64,000 nt of DNA, taken from positions 1-64,000 of IMG/VR virus record IMGVR_UViG_3300033571_010557, one strand, 5' to 3'. Each line of letters starts with the position of its first letter. Positions within the stretch are counted from its first letter, which is position 1. Source of the stretch: a virus. The notes below the pieces were generated by a model. The model did not search any database, had not been told where the DNA came from, and saw nothing but the letters and a program-made list of their open reading frames with translations. The translations under genes were made by a program, and so were the position numbers. This document shows, in pieces, positions 1-6,634 of the stretch.

Positions 1-2
1 AC

Positions 3-125
3 TGGACCACAGACTCCTTTCCGGTCTTCATGAGTTGGTTCGGTTTCAAGCTGGTTGGTTACTCCGAGTTTGAAACCGAACTCGGAAGAAGCGACATATC
101 CACATACGCCTTCAGGAGAGAGTAA
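3..125 (+). CDS. C-terminal end of an upstream gene (partial)
   Basis: An open frame enters from the left edge and stops with TAA at 123-125. The 40 visible residues are rich in aromatic and charged residues (SWFGFKLVGY, then FETELGRSD) and end in FRRE. Too little is visible to name it. The genes that follow (methyltransferase, glycosyltransferase) make a surface-modification enzyme possible, but this is a guess from context only. Confidence 0.5.
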   Translation, partial: WTTDSFPVFMSWFGFKLVGYSEFETELGRSDISTYAFRRE

Positions 126-134
126 TGAGTCACC

Positions 135-305
135 ATGTCAAACAGACGGTCATTCTTTAAGAAGTTATTTGGTGCCGCACTTGCACCATTTCTACCAGTA
201 CCTAAAAGTAATATAGTTATACCGATTAAGGTTGTTCCAATTTATGCGGCAACAAGAAGGCTGAGAGCGAACTGGTCGATTGAGCTTAAACAACCGCTGA
301 CCTAG
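135..305 (+). CDS. Small twin-arginine protein carrying a capsid-like segment
   Basis: This 56-residue protein starts MSNRRSFFKKLFGAALAPFL, a good twin-arginine (Tat) type signal: an RRxFF motif followed by a short hydrophobic stretch. Its C-terminal 20 residues (VPIYAATRRLRANWSIELKQ) align without gaps to residues around 254-275 of the major capsid protein encoded at 23488. Both have P-[IV]-[YF]-A, R, R-x-x-W-S-x-E and a final Q at the same spacing. In T4 gp23, as I recall it, the same region reads RQLKAAYSIELAQDL. The stop codon TAG is followed directly by the next gene's ATG. A second protein of this design lies at 57943-58155. Function is unknown; export and a decoy or regulatory role are only hypotheses. 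Confidence 0.75.
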   Translation: MSNRRSFFKKLFGAALAPFLPVPKSNIVIPIKVVPIYAATRRLRANWSIELKQPLT

Positions 306-872
306 ATGGATCATTTCTATCACACCATTGGAGAGGACTGGTTCGATTATCAGTCATTGTACTCAAGAATGGTGGAAAGATTTGATAGTGGTAGATTCGT
401 TGAGGTAGGTTCTTGGAAAGGTAGAAGCGCATCCTTCATGGGGGTTGAAATACTAAACTCCGGAAAGCCGATAAGACTCTTCTGCGTTGATACATGGAAA
501 GGAAGTCTTGAACACCAGGACATGGATTGTATAATAAATGGTACTCTATACGAACAATTCATTCACAACACCTCTCCTGTAGGATCTGTACTGACTCCCC
601 TAAGAATGGAGTCCATCGAAGCTTCGAAGACTTTCCCTGATGGATCCCTCGAATTTGTATTTCTAGATGCTGCCCACGACTATACCAACGTCATTAATGA
701 TATAACGTGTTGGTATCCGAAAGTGAAGCATGGTGGAGTCATTGCAGGCCACGACTATTACCCTGGGGGTGAGCACTGGCAGGGCGTTCACAAGGCAGTT
801 GAAGAGTGGTCAAAGACCAACAATATTAGAGTCAACGTGGAAGGCTCAAGCTGGATTGTAGAAAGAGTATGA
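306..872 (+). CDS. Class I SAM-dependent methyltransferase
   Basis: A 188-residue Rossmann-type methyltransferase (Methyltransf_24-like). Motif I is FVEVGSWKGRSA at about residues 31-42 and should bind S-adenosylmethionine. An acidic strand FVFLDAAHDY lies near 117-126 and GGVIAGHDYY near 141-150. The size is normal for the family, which often modifies sugars, peptides or natural products. The ATG follows the previous TAG directly and the 3' end overlaps the next gene by 4 bases (ATGA), so it is translationally coupled to a glycosyltransferase-like gene. Substrate is not predictable; a glycan or virion glycoconjugate is plausible from context. Confidence 0.75.
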   Translation: MDHFYHTIGEDWFDYQSLYSRMVERFDSGRFVEVGSWKGRSASFMGVEILNSGKPIRLFCVDTWKGSLEHQDMDCIINGTLYEQFIHNTSPVGSVLTPLRMESIEASKTFPDGSLEFVFLDAAHDYTNVINDITCWYPKVKHGGVIAGHDYYPGGEHWQGVHKAVEEWSKTNNIRVNVEGSSWIVERV

Positions 873-1780
873 AAATAACATTTGGATCTTACTCTCAAAC
901 TGAGACGTTTCATAAGGAAGTCGTTGGTAGCGGGTATGAGAACGTTGCCTACGTCCTTGATGGAGTATGGAGAAATTTGGATATGGAGGAGGATAACGAG
1001 TACGACGTAATGTTTGCTTGTTTAGCATTGCCAAATGTGAATAAGAGAAGGAAGCCAGCCAAGTGGAAGAAGCTCATTGGAATACAAGAGGCAGGTTTCG
1101 GAGTAATAAACACTGATTGGTGGATCGACTACGTATCGACCATTGATTTCGACGGCTTCCTAGTGCATACGGACGAGTTGGTTAACTTCTACAAAGTATT
1201 CGGGAAACCAGTCTGGAAGTTCAATCCGGCATACTGCTTTGAAACTGCCATGGGGCACACCTCTGGAGTCAAAAAGGAGGACAACAGAGTATGCGTTAAT
1301 TTAGTCAGGCATGCTTCCCCCGAATGCAATATAGTAGGAACACTTAGGGTGATGCAGGAGATGCCTGATCACCAGTTTCATTCGTATACTGGATCGACTG
1401 ATTTATTGAACTCGATAAAGTCTAAGTTTGGTATTCAGAATTGGACAATCCATCAACAGGTGTCTTGGTTCGATTACCTCAAAGAAGCCTCAAAGTGTCA
1501 CGTCCATTTATCCATGGATAATAGGATGACATGGGGTCGCTTCCAACTTGATGCCATTTCATGCGGGTCTGTTTGTGTTGGATGCCACAGTGAGGTTCAG
1601 AAAATGATATTCAGTGACACTATGGTTAGCCCTTGTTCTGTGAATGAGGCAGTATCATTAATAAGAAGGTTCTCAAAAGGTGGTTTCCAAAAACCTAGTC
1701 ATGACCAACTTAGACAATTTAGTCATGATCAACTTAGGAATACTTTAGTCAGTGTGTCTGAAGAAGTCTTGAAGGAGTAG
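869..1780 (+). CDS. GT-B glycosyltransferase-like protein
   Basis: A 303-residue protein starting with ATG in a 4-base overlap with the methyltransferase gene. The C-terminal half has the pattern of a GT-B (group 1) donor-sugar site: a long helix with WFDYLKEASKCHVHLSM, then TWGRFQLDAISCGSVCVG, where a usual E is replaced by Q. It probably transfers a sugar from a nucleotide donor. Near the end a 24-bp unit is duplicated in frame (1696-1743), giving SHDQLRQF-SHDQLRN. The acceptor is unknown. Confidence is moderate because the classical catalytic residues are not all obvious. Confidence 0.6.
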   Translation: MKITFGSYSQTETFHKEVVGSGYENVAYVLDGVWRNLDMEEDNEYDVMFACLALPNVNKRRKPAKWKKLIGIQEAGFGVINTDWWIDYVSTIDFDGFLVHTDELVNFYKVFGKPVWKFNPAYCFETAMGHTSGVKKEDNRVCVNLVRHASPECNIVGTLRVMQEMPDHQFHSYTGSTDLLNSIKSKFGIQNWTIHQQVSWFDYLKEASKCHVHLSMDNRMTWGRFQLDAISCGSVCVGCHSEVQKMIFSDTMVSPCSVNEAVSLIRRFSKGGFQKPSHDQLRQFSHDQLRNTLVSVSEEVLKE

Positions 1781-1794
1781 CTTTCTACCACTTC

Positions 1795-3048
1795 ATGAGC
1801 ATTTTCATACCAGGTACTCTCACATTCGTTCTCGACGCTAGCTTTGGTAGTTCAGGCAAGGGTAAGTTGTCCGCTTTCCTAACCAAGAATAACAAGGAAA
1901 AGTTTAAATTCTCATTCTTGGTGACCTCCAATAGTGCCAACGCTAGCCATACTGTCATTGACGGTGACAAGAAAATAGTCTTCAAAGCACTTCCATCTGG
2001 AAGCTTCTACCACGAGAACATTGAGAAGGTTTTCATAAGTCCAGGGGCCAGTTTTAAAATAAACGATCTGCTTAATGAAATAGAAGCGACTGGGATACCG
2101 AGAAATAAGGTGATGATTCACCCCTTGGCAACCGTTATAACAGATGATGATGCCTCCTTCGAGAGAGGTGAGGTAGACCTCGACGGCGCACCGGTGACCT
2201 CACATTCTGGCACTATAAGCACCGGATCTACCTGCTCTGGGTCCGGTGCCGCTCTCGCCAAGAAGGTTCTCAGGAGAGGATCCCTCGCCCATCAATACCA
2301 AGAGATAGCTGATATGATAGGCGTCACGGAGAATGCTATTATGGATCTTCTAGACGCTGGCCACAGTGGACTCTTCGAGATAGGTCAGGGATTCCCCCTC
2401 AGCTTGAATCATCATAGATTTGCTCCCCACACCACGTCCAGAAACGTCACGGTTTCCTCGGCCTTGAACGATGCCATGCTACCACCGGCTTACGCTGGTC
2501 CGGTCATTCTCAATTTCAGGACTTACCCGATAAGGATCAACTCCAAGAAATTCATTGGTACCGATGGTTCTCATCTAACATGGGATGAAGTAAAAGAAGG
2601 TGTTCCGCATAAGGTGGTGTCCTCCTATAGCGGAAATTGGTATCCGGATCAAGAGGAGATTACTTGGGAGGAAGTGGAAAGATCCTCTGGCGGCATCATA
2701 GAAGATTCCATAAAGAATACTACACTAACAAAGCTTCCCAGGAGAATAGCCACCTTCTCAGTTGAGAATCTACTGGAGGCCATCAGATACAACTCGTCCA
2801 GTGCGGGAGTTTTTCTTTCCATAAATTTCATTAACCACGTCTCAAACGCGGTAACTGGAGTTCGTGATGCCGAATCACTGTTCGATGATAAGGTTAATAA
2901 GTGGGTGGAGTCGAACATTCCACCGAAATTCGAATCATCGGTGGCTTTTTACGGAACTGGTCAAGGTACGGATGACTTCGTATTCGATGATTCAGCTGTT
3001 CCATCCTTCCGTGCGTTAATTCAGAGTGAACAAAGCCCCCTTCCGTAA
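1795..3048 (+). CDS. Adenylosuccinate synthetase homologue with PurZ-type active site
   Basis: A 417-residue member of the PurA family. The GTP-binding loop reads FGSSGKGK at residues 17-24, where cellular PurA has WGDEGKGK, so the catalytic aspartate (Asp13 in E. coli) is serine here (Ser19). The NAGHT motif is NASHT (49-53), keeping the catalytic histidine. The TTGRGIGP region is ISTGSTCSGSGAA, followed by KKVLRRG. LFEIGQG matches the PurA MFEGAQG region. Loss of this aspartate is, as I recall, the hallmark of phage PurZ, which joins aspartate to 2-amino-dGMP-type substrates on the route to diaminopurine DNA. The length is nearer PurA (about 430) than typical PurZ (about 340-370). PurZ-like chemistry is an inference; a purine salvage enzyme or another base-modifying ligase is possible. 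Confidence 0.75.
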   Translation: MSIFIPGTLTFVLDASFGSSGKGKLSAFLTKNNKEKFKFSFLVTSNSANASHTVIDGDKKIVFKALPSGSFYHENIEKVFISPGASFKINDLLNEIEATGIPRNKVMIHPLATVITDDDASFERGEVDLDGAPVTSHSGTISTGSTCSGSGAALAKKVLRRGSLAHQYQEIADMIGVTENAIMDLLDAGHSGLFEIGQGFPLSLNHHRFAPHTTSRNVTVSSALNDAMLPPAYAGPVILNFRTYPIRINSKKFIGTDGSHLTWDEVKEGVPHKVVSSYSGNWYPDQEEITWEEVERSSGGIIEDSIKNTTLTKLPRRIATFSVENLLEAIRYNSSSAGVFLSINFINHVSNAVTGVRDAESLFDDKVNKWVESNIPPKFESSVAFYGTGQGTDDFVFDDSAVPSFRALIQSEQSPLP

Positions 3049-3122
3049 TCTGTAAGGGAAACTCCGCTGCGATAGTTATTTTTCGCAGCACACGCTGAAA
3101 CGAACTCTAACACCACACTACC

Positions 3123-3623
3123 ATGGCCTCAACCGCCCGCACTAACCTCCAAGTCAAGAGCACCGAGTGGAAGACTTCAAGTCTTCTTAAGATCAACGCA
3201 AAATCAGGCGCTCTTTCCCTCCACTTCTACAACACCCCCGAGAAGGACACTGACGGCTCCATCAAGCCCGGAAGTTCATTCAACGTGCGTTGTTACGAAA
3301 CCTCCACTCCTGCTGGCGCTGTAGGCTCTGGCACTGCGGTCATCAACTCCTTCGAGGTGAAACCCGGTGGTCAGGTCGCCAAGAATGTCGTTATTACCAA
3401 CGGCAAGCTTCTTCGCATCGAAGTACAAGGCGTGGGCGCTGACTTCAAGGGTGCCTCAGGTACTCTCGACGTGATGCACAACGGCACCTACTACATGGGT
3501 CAGGTTGACATCGAAATCCACGGCGGCAAGGCCGGTGCTGGATTCTTCGGTGCTTCCGTCACCCAGACTGGTATCGACACCAGCGCTCCCGTCGCTTGGC
3601 CTGAGACCGCTACTGGGGTCTAA
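3123..3623 (+). CDS. Putative abundant virion protein
   Basis: A 166-residue protein rich in Gly, Ser, Thr and Val with alternating hydrophobic residues, consistent with a beta-rich decoration or structural protein. I do not recognise the family. Codon use is unlike its neighbours: Arg is CGT/CGC and third positions are C-rich, as in the capsid gene, which suggests very high expression. An AT-rich late-type motif (tagttattttt, 3074-3084) lies about 40 bases upstream, the leader is A/C-rich (aacaccacactacc), and a strong terminator follows. It looks like a monocistronic, highly expressed late gene. Confidence 0.7.
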   Translation: MASTARTNLQVKSTEWKTSSLLKINAKSGALSLHFYNTPEKDTDGSIKPGSSFNVRCYETSTPAGAVGSGTAVINSFEVKPGGQVAKNVVITNGKLLRIEVQGVGADFKGASGTLDVMHNGTYYMGQVDIEIHGGKAGAGFFGASVTQTGIDTSAPVAWPETATGV

Positions 3624-3644
3624 TCCAGAAGTGTCAGAAGTTAG

Positions 3645-3678
3645 GAAGCCTCCCCCGAAAGGTGGAGGCTTCTTTTTA
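3645..3678 (+). terminator. Rho-independent terminator
   Basis: A 9-bp perfect stem (GAAGCCTCC at 3645-3653 with GGAGGCTTC at 3664-3672) is followed by a T-rich tract ending at 3677. It closes the putative structural gene at 3123-3623. Confidence 0.9.
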
Positions 3679-3694
3679 TACATTCTGATAACTT

Positions 3695-3994
3695 ATGGGA
3701 AAGTCGGAAGAATGGGCCGCTAGGTTTGGCTTGAATACTATTAACTACCAATCTAATAGAAGGAAAAGAGCAGCAAGATTGTGCTCTAGTCTCGGAGGTC
3801 ATGCCGAGTTATCAACTAGCATATTACCTGGGGCAAAGGTTACCTATTTTAGCACCTTCGAAGAGGCCGTTGACGACATGACCTCAGTAGCCGTTTCCAA
3901 ATCCATAAGATTTATGATAGAGGGGGTCATGAAATCTGACAATAAATGGGCAGTTTTCTATTTAACACTTGACAGAGTCAAAAGCCTGTGTTAG
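3695..3994 (+). CDS. Hypothetical 99-residue protein
   Basis: It starts at ATG 3695 just after the terminator. The protein is basic in its first third (NRRKRAARL) and ends in a beta-strand-like segment KWAVFYLTLD. No family is recognised. The last codons overlap the promoter of the tRNA gene (3969-3997). Confidence 0.5.
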   Translation: MGKSEEWAARFGLNTINYQSNRRKRAARLCSSLGGHAELSTSILPGAKVTYFSTFEEAVDDMTSVAVSKSIRFMIEGVMKSDNKWAVFYLTLDRVKSLC

Positions 3995-3997
3995 AAT
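3969..3997 (+). promoter_or_regulatory. Phage promoter for tRNA-Arg
   Basis: TTGACA at 3969-3974, a 17-bp spacer and TAGAAT at 3992-3997 preceded by TGT. It is inside the end of the preceding gene and about 47 bases before the tRNA. Confidence 0.85.
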
Positions 3998-4043
3998 GTG
4001 AGATAGAGAGGGTTAAAACAAACGCTTAACAGCGCCCTCCAAT

Positions 4044-4118
4044 GTCCCCATAGTTCAATGGACAGAACGGGAGTTTCCTAAACTTCAAATGTAGGTTCGA
4101 TTCCTACTGGGGATACCA
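4044..4118 (+). tRNA. tRNA-Arg (anticodon CCT)
   Basis: The cloverleaf folds by eye: acceptor GTCCCCA with TGGGGAT, anticodon stem GGAGT with ACTTC, loop TTCCTAA with anticodon CCT, T arm GTAGG-TTCGATT-CCTAC, discriminator A and an encoded CCA. It reads AGG, the arginine codon that dominates most genes of this phage but is scarce in the capsid-class genes, so it probably supplements the host tRNA pool. Confidence 0.93.
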
Positions 4119-4128
4119 AAAATCGGGA

Positions 4129-4157
4129 TTGACAGGATGCCTAGTGAGTGTTAAAGT
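4129..4157 (+). promoter_or_regulatory. Phage promoter, predicted leaderless
   Basis: TTGACA at 4129-4134, 17-bp spacer, TAAAGT at 4152-4157 with an upstream TGT. Only five bases separate the -10 from ATG 4163, so transcription should start at or next to the start codon. Confidence 0.85.
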
Positions 4158-4162
4158 TGGAT

Positions 4163-4519
4163 ATGAGAGTTACTCACTATTACTATGAAATTCACGTTGG
4201 TAGCATTTTACCAGTTAATGGCAACCACAAACACATTGCCGCTGAATTCCATAAGGTGTTTCCATTTTGTCGAGCAGTATTGAGTCAGACCTCCAAGCCA
4301 TATCAACGGACTGGTTGGAAATCCTGGCACAGGATACTTGTAGTATCAAGGAAGGAAGTTTCTATCAAACAGCTTATCCACCATCTAGAACAAAACGAAT
4401 TCTATGATGGCATCAAATCAACGAGTAAGCCAATTACAAAAGGCAAGGCTAAATCGTGGATGGAACACGCCGAATGGGTCGAGCGCGTATTGAAACCAGA
4501 AATGGCTCTTTATTCATGA
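4163..4519 (+). CDS. Hypothetical 118-residue protein
   Basis: The start at ATG 4163 is chosen because the promoter at 4129-4157 places the transcription start there; the in-frame GTG at 4148 lies upstream of the expected transcript. The protein is basic, with HYYYEIHVGSILP near the N-terminus and a basic, Trp-containing stretch (TGWKSWHRILVVSRKE) in the middle. No family is recognised. Its end overlaps the convergent minus-strand gene by ten bases. Confidence 0.6.
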   Translation: MRVTHYYYEIHVGSILPVNGNHKHIAAEFHKVFPFCRAVLSQTSKPYQRTGWKSWHRILVVSRKEVSIKQLIHHLEQNEFYDGIKSTSKPITKGKAKSWMEHAEWVERVLKPEMALYS

Positions 4520-4740
4520 CTGCGTCTTTCTGGTGTCCATAATATAGCCTGTTTTACCACTCCCTCGTTCTTGCCGTCTAAGAATAAGGCTATGAAACTA
4601 CCAGACATAGTGTCTGTGTCTATCATCGACATGGACGTTATCGCGTAGGAGGCTACCGATGGATACATTGACTCAAGCCTCTTATTAACCTCATCTATGT
4701 GCAGACCAGAAAGGGTTCTCAGAAAGTCCTTATAAACCAT
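4510..4740 (-). CDS. Hypothetical 76-residue protein
   Basis: A minus-strand gene fills the gap between two plus-strand genes. Its ATG is preceded on the minus strand by acttatagc, the AT-rich late-type motif seen before many virion genes. The sequence is a mix of helix (FLRTLSGLHIDEVNKRLESM) and strand (SGSFIALFLDGKN). No family is recognised. Confidence 0.5.
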   Translation of the reverse strand: MVYKDFLRTLSGLHIDEVNKRLESMYPSVASYAITSMSMIDTDTMSGSFIALFLDGKNEGVVKQAILWTPERRSHE

Positions 4741-4752
4741 GCTATAAGTACG
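4741..4752 (-). promoter_or_regulatory. Late-type AT-rich motif before start
   Basis: Read on the minus strand, tacttatagc directly precedes the ATG of the 4510-4740 gene. Confidence 0.45.
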
Positions 4753-4763
4753 TTCTACGTTGC

Positions 4764-5777
4764 ATGAGTAAGCTTTTCATAACTGGAGACGTTCACTTAA
4801 ACGAGTGGGACGAATTTTCAACTATACTGCCAAACGGTATAAATTCAAGACTTCAAGTAGGTATAGACTCCATTGTTCAGATAGCGGAAGCGGCCAAGGA
4901 TGAAGTGCTGATCATAGCGGGTGATCTGTTTCATACTAGAGAGGAATTGTCGGTGCAAGTCCTATTCAGAGCCGGGGAGGTTATAAGATACGCTTCCTTG
5001 ATGTGCAAAGAAGTGATAATCCTGGTTGGTAATCACGATCAACATCTGAAAGACGGTAGGGTTCATTCTTTGGGCACCTTCGAGTCAGCTAACGTAAGAG
5101 TCATAGATAAGCCAGGAGTATACAATGTTTCAGACTTCGGCGAGGTATTATTCATGCCGTATATGAATGACTACGAGGAATTCTCCAAAGAGTATTACAA
5201 TCTCACTGAGAGATTTTCCGGAAAAGGTCTATCCATTCTCCACGCTGATATAGTAGGGTTCGAAATGAACTCAGGGTTCCTATCCACTAAAGGTATAAGC
5301 CCTCAGTTCACCTTGAATGCTGGTAGGGACACAAACTCCATCAGTCTGTGTATCTCTGGCCATTATCACAAGCCGCAGAAGTTCGGGGATTTGAACGTTT
5401 ATTATGTCGGAAGCCCTTATCAGATGGATAGGTCTGAAGCTGGTCATGAGAAGAGGTACTTGGTAGTATCAGAGGATTTGACGGTGGAGTCAATTTTGAT
5501 GAAGGGTCTACCAGTTTTTAGGAAGGTTAGTCTAAAGGAAGCCTCAGAACTGGGGAAAACGAAGGACTTCGTTGATGTCAAGTGCAAAGAGGATGAGGTT
5601 AAGGACGTCTGGTCATCTCTTCCTGGGAACTTCAATATAGTGCTTGAGAAGTCGGACAAGAATGAAACAGACTTCACATCAATAGAAATAAGTGAGGCTT
5701 GTCAGAGGTGGCTCCGCGAGAAGGGGGAGCCTGGCCTTATAGAGACAGCCATGGAGAGGTTAATGAGAAATTCATAA
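4764..5777 (+). CDS. SbcD / T4 gp47-like recombination nuclease
   Basis: A 337-residue calcineurin-type metallophosphoesterase. The metal-binding motifs occur in order: FITGDVHLN (about 5-13), IIAGDLFHTRE (about 50-60), LVGNHDQH (about 92-99), LHADIVG (about 158) and ISGHYHKPQ (about 198). In T4 the gp46/gp47 complex resects DNA ends for recombination-dependent replication. A gp46 (SbcC-type ATPase) partner would be expected directly downstream but is not in this window, so it must be elsewhere or replaced. It is followed by two small genes and a UvsW-like helicase. Confidence 0.88.
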   Translation: MSKLFITGDVHLNEWDEFSTILPNGINSRLQVGIDSIVQIAEAAKDEVLIIAGDLFHTREELSVQVLFRAGEVIRYASLMCKEVIILVGNHDQHLKDGRVHSLGTFESANVRVIDKPGVYNVSDFGEVLFMPYMNDYEEFSKEYYNLTERFSGKGLSILHADIVGFEMNSGFLSTKGISPQFTLNAGRDTNSISLCISGHYHKPQKFGDLNVYYVGSPYQMDRSEAGHEKRYLVVSEDLTVESILMKGLPVFRKVSLKEASELGKTKDFVDVKCKEDEVKDVWSSLPGNFNIVLEKSDKNETDFTSIEISEACQRWLREKGEPGLIETAMERLMRNS

Positions 5778-5797
5778 GATAGATTTCTAATACATGC

Positions 5798-6103
5798 ATG
5801 AATAGACAATCAGTCATTGACAAGCTAAAGGATCTGGCGGATAGGACAGAGATCTCAGACCCACAACCTGTAAGTCAGGATGAGCAGGGTGTCGCGGGAG
5901 ACAGCGATAGTCTCCTGAATCGGATCGAGGAAGTTCGTAGGAAGGTTGAAAATCTTTCTTCATCTCTTGGGGTCGAACTGAAACCTGACTCTCTAGCAGT
6001 TCCAGTTCCGGTCGAGCTTTTAATTGAGATAGTGAAAAGGATTCATACCCTGGAGTCATTATCTCCCCCCGTTGTAGAGTTCGTCGATCCCACACAGGAA
6101 TAA
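5798..6103 (+). CDS. Hypothetical 101-residue coiled-coil protein
   Basis: A small acidic protein starting at ATG 5798. It has heptad-like segments (LLNRIEEVRRKVENLSSSLG and VELLIEIVKRIHTLESL) separated by a Pro/Val-rich linker, suggesting a dimeric coiled coil. It sits between a recombination nuclease and a helicase. No family is recognised. Confidence 0.55.
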   Translation: MNRQSVIDKLKDLADRTEISDPQPVSQDEQGVAGDSDSLLNRIEEVRRKVENLSSSLGVELKPDSLAVPVPVELLIEIVKRIHTLESLSPPVVEFVDPTQE

Positions 6104-6108
6104 ATCAT

Positions 6109-6462
6109 ATGCCAAAGCTTAAGTTAACCCCTAATCAGCTATTGGATGAGGTAATGGAGCAGGACCTTCCTGCCCATGTTCAAACCGGCATCTACAATTT
6201 GGTGAAGTCGTTCGACAGCATCACCACTCAAAACAAATTCCTTTTAATGCTCAACATGAGTTTGATGGCTGAGTTTGATGTTGAGTCCTCAGAGAATATA
6301 CTTGAGGGGAACGCGAAAGTTGGTATCTCAAGGAACACTCTGAGCAGGATAACAACGAAGATCGAATCAAAGAAGGAGAAACCAATCATCTGTTACAACG
6401 AGGAGGGGGATGATGGGTTCCTTCGGATCAAGTGGGGGAAAGCAGATGAGGAAGGTTCCTAA
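6109..6462 (+). CDS. Hypothetical 117-residue protein
   Basis: It starts at ATG 6109 after an AT-rich gaataaatcat. Mostly helical N-terminus (LTPNQLLDEVMEQDLPAHVQ) and a charged C-terminus. The segment ISRNTLSRITTKIES could be a helix-turn-helix recognition region, but this is weak. The next membrane-protein gene starts inside its last codons. Confidence 0.55.
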   Translation: MPKLKLTPNQLLDEVMEQDLPAHVQTGIYNLVKSFDSITTQNKFLLMLNMSLMAEFDVESSENILEGNAKVGISRNTLSRITTKIESKKEKPIICYNEEGDDGFLRIKWGKADEEGS

Positions 6463-6634
6463 TTTCATCCTATCTTTTCTAGGGTTAATTGCGGGGCTGT
6501 GTCAGTATTTGGTATGCCGGATTCCGAAGATGGCTACCATATTCGTGGCAGGTCTTAGGTACGCATTCGATCGTACTGGATCGATAGACTGCCCCGAAAG
6601 ACAGGATATAGAACTAGAAACTAGAGTTGAGTGA
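6446..6634 (+). CDS. Small membrane protein
   Basis: A 62-residue protein starting at ATG 6446 inside the end of the previous gene. It has a basic start (MRKVPN) and one or two hydrophobic segments (FILSFLGLIAGLCQYLVC and MATIFVAGL), then an acidic tail. The topology would fit a holin or an inner-membrane accessory protein, but nothing else supports lysis. The stop overlaps the helicase start codon (GTGA). Confidence 0.5.
   Translation: MRKVPNFILSFLGLIAGLCQYLVCRIPKMATIFVAGLRYAFDRTGSIDCPERQDIELETRVE

Noticed and set aside
1795-3048. Ordinary adenylosuccinate synthetase (purA)
   Set aside because: The catalytic Asp in the P-loop is Ser, which argues against normal PurA chemistry; kept as PurZ-like with uncertainty.
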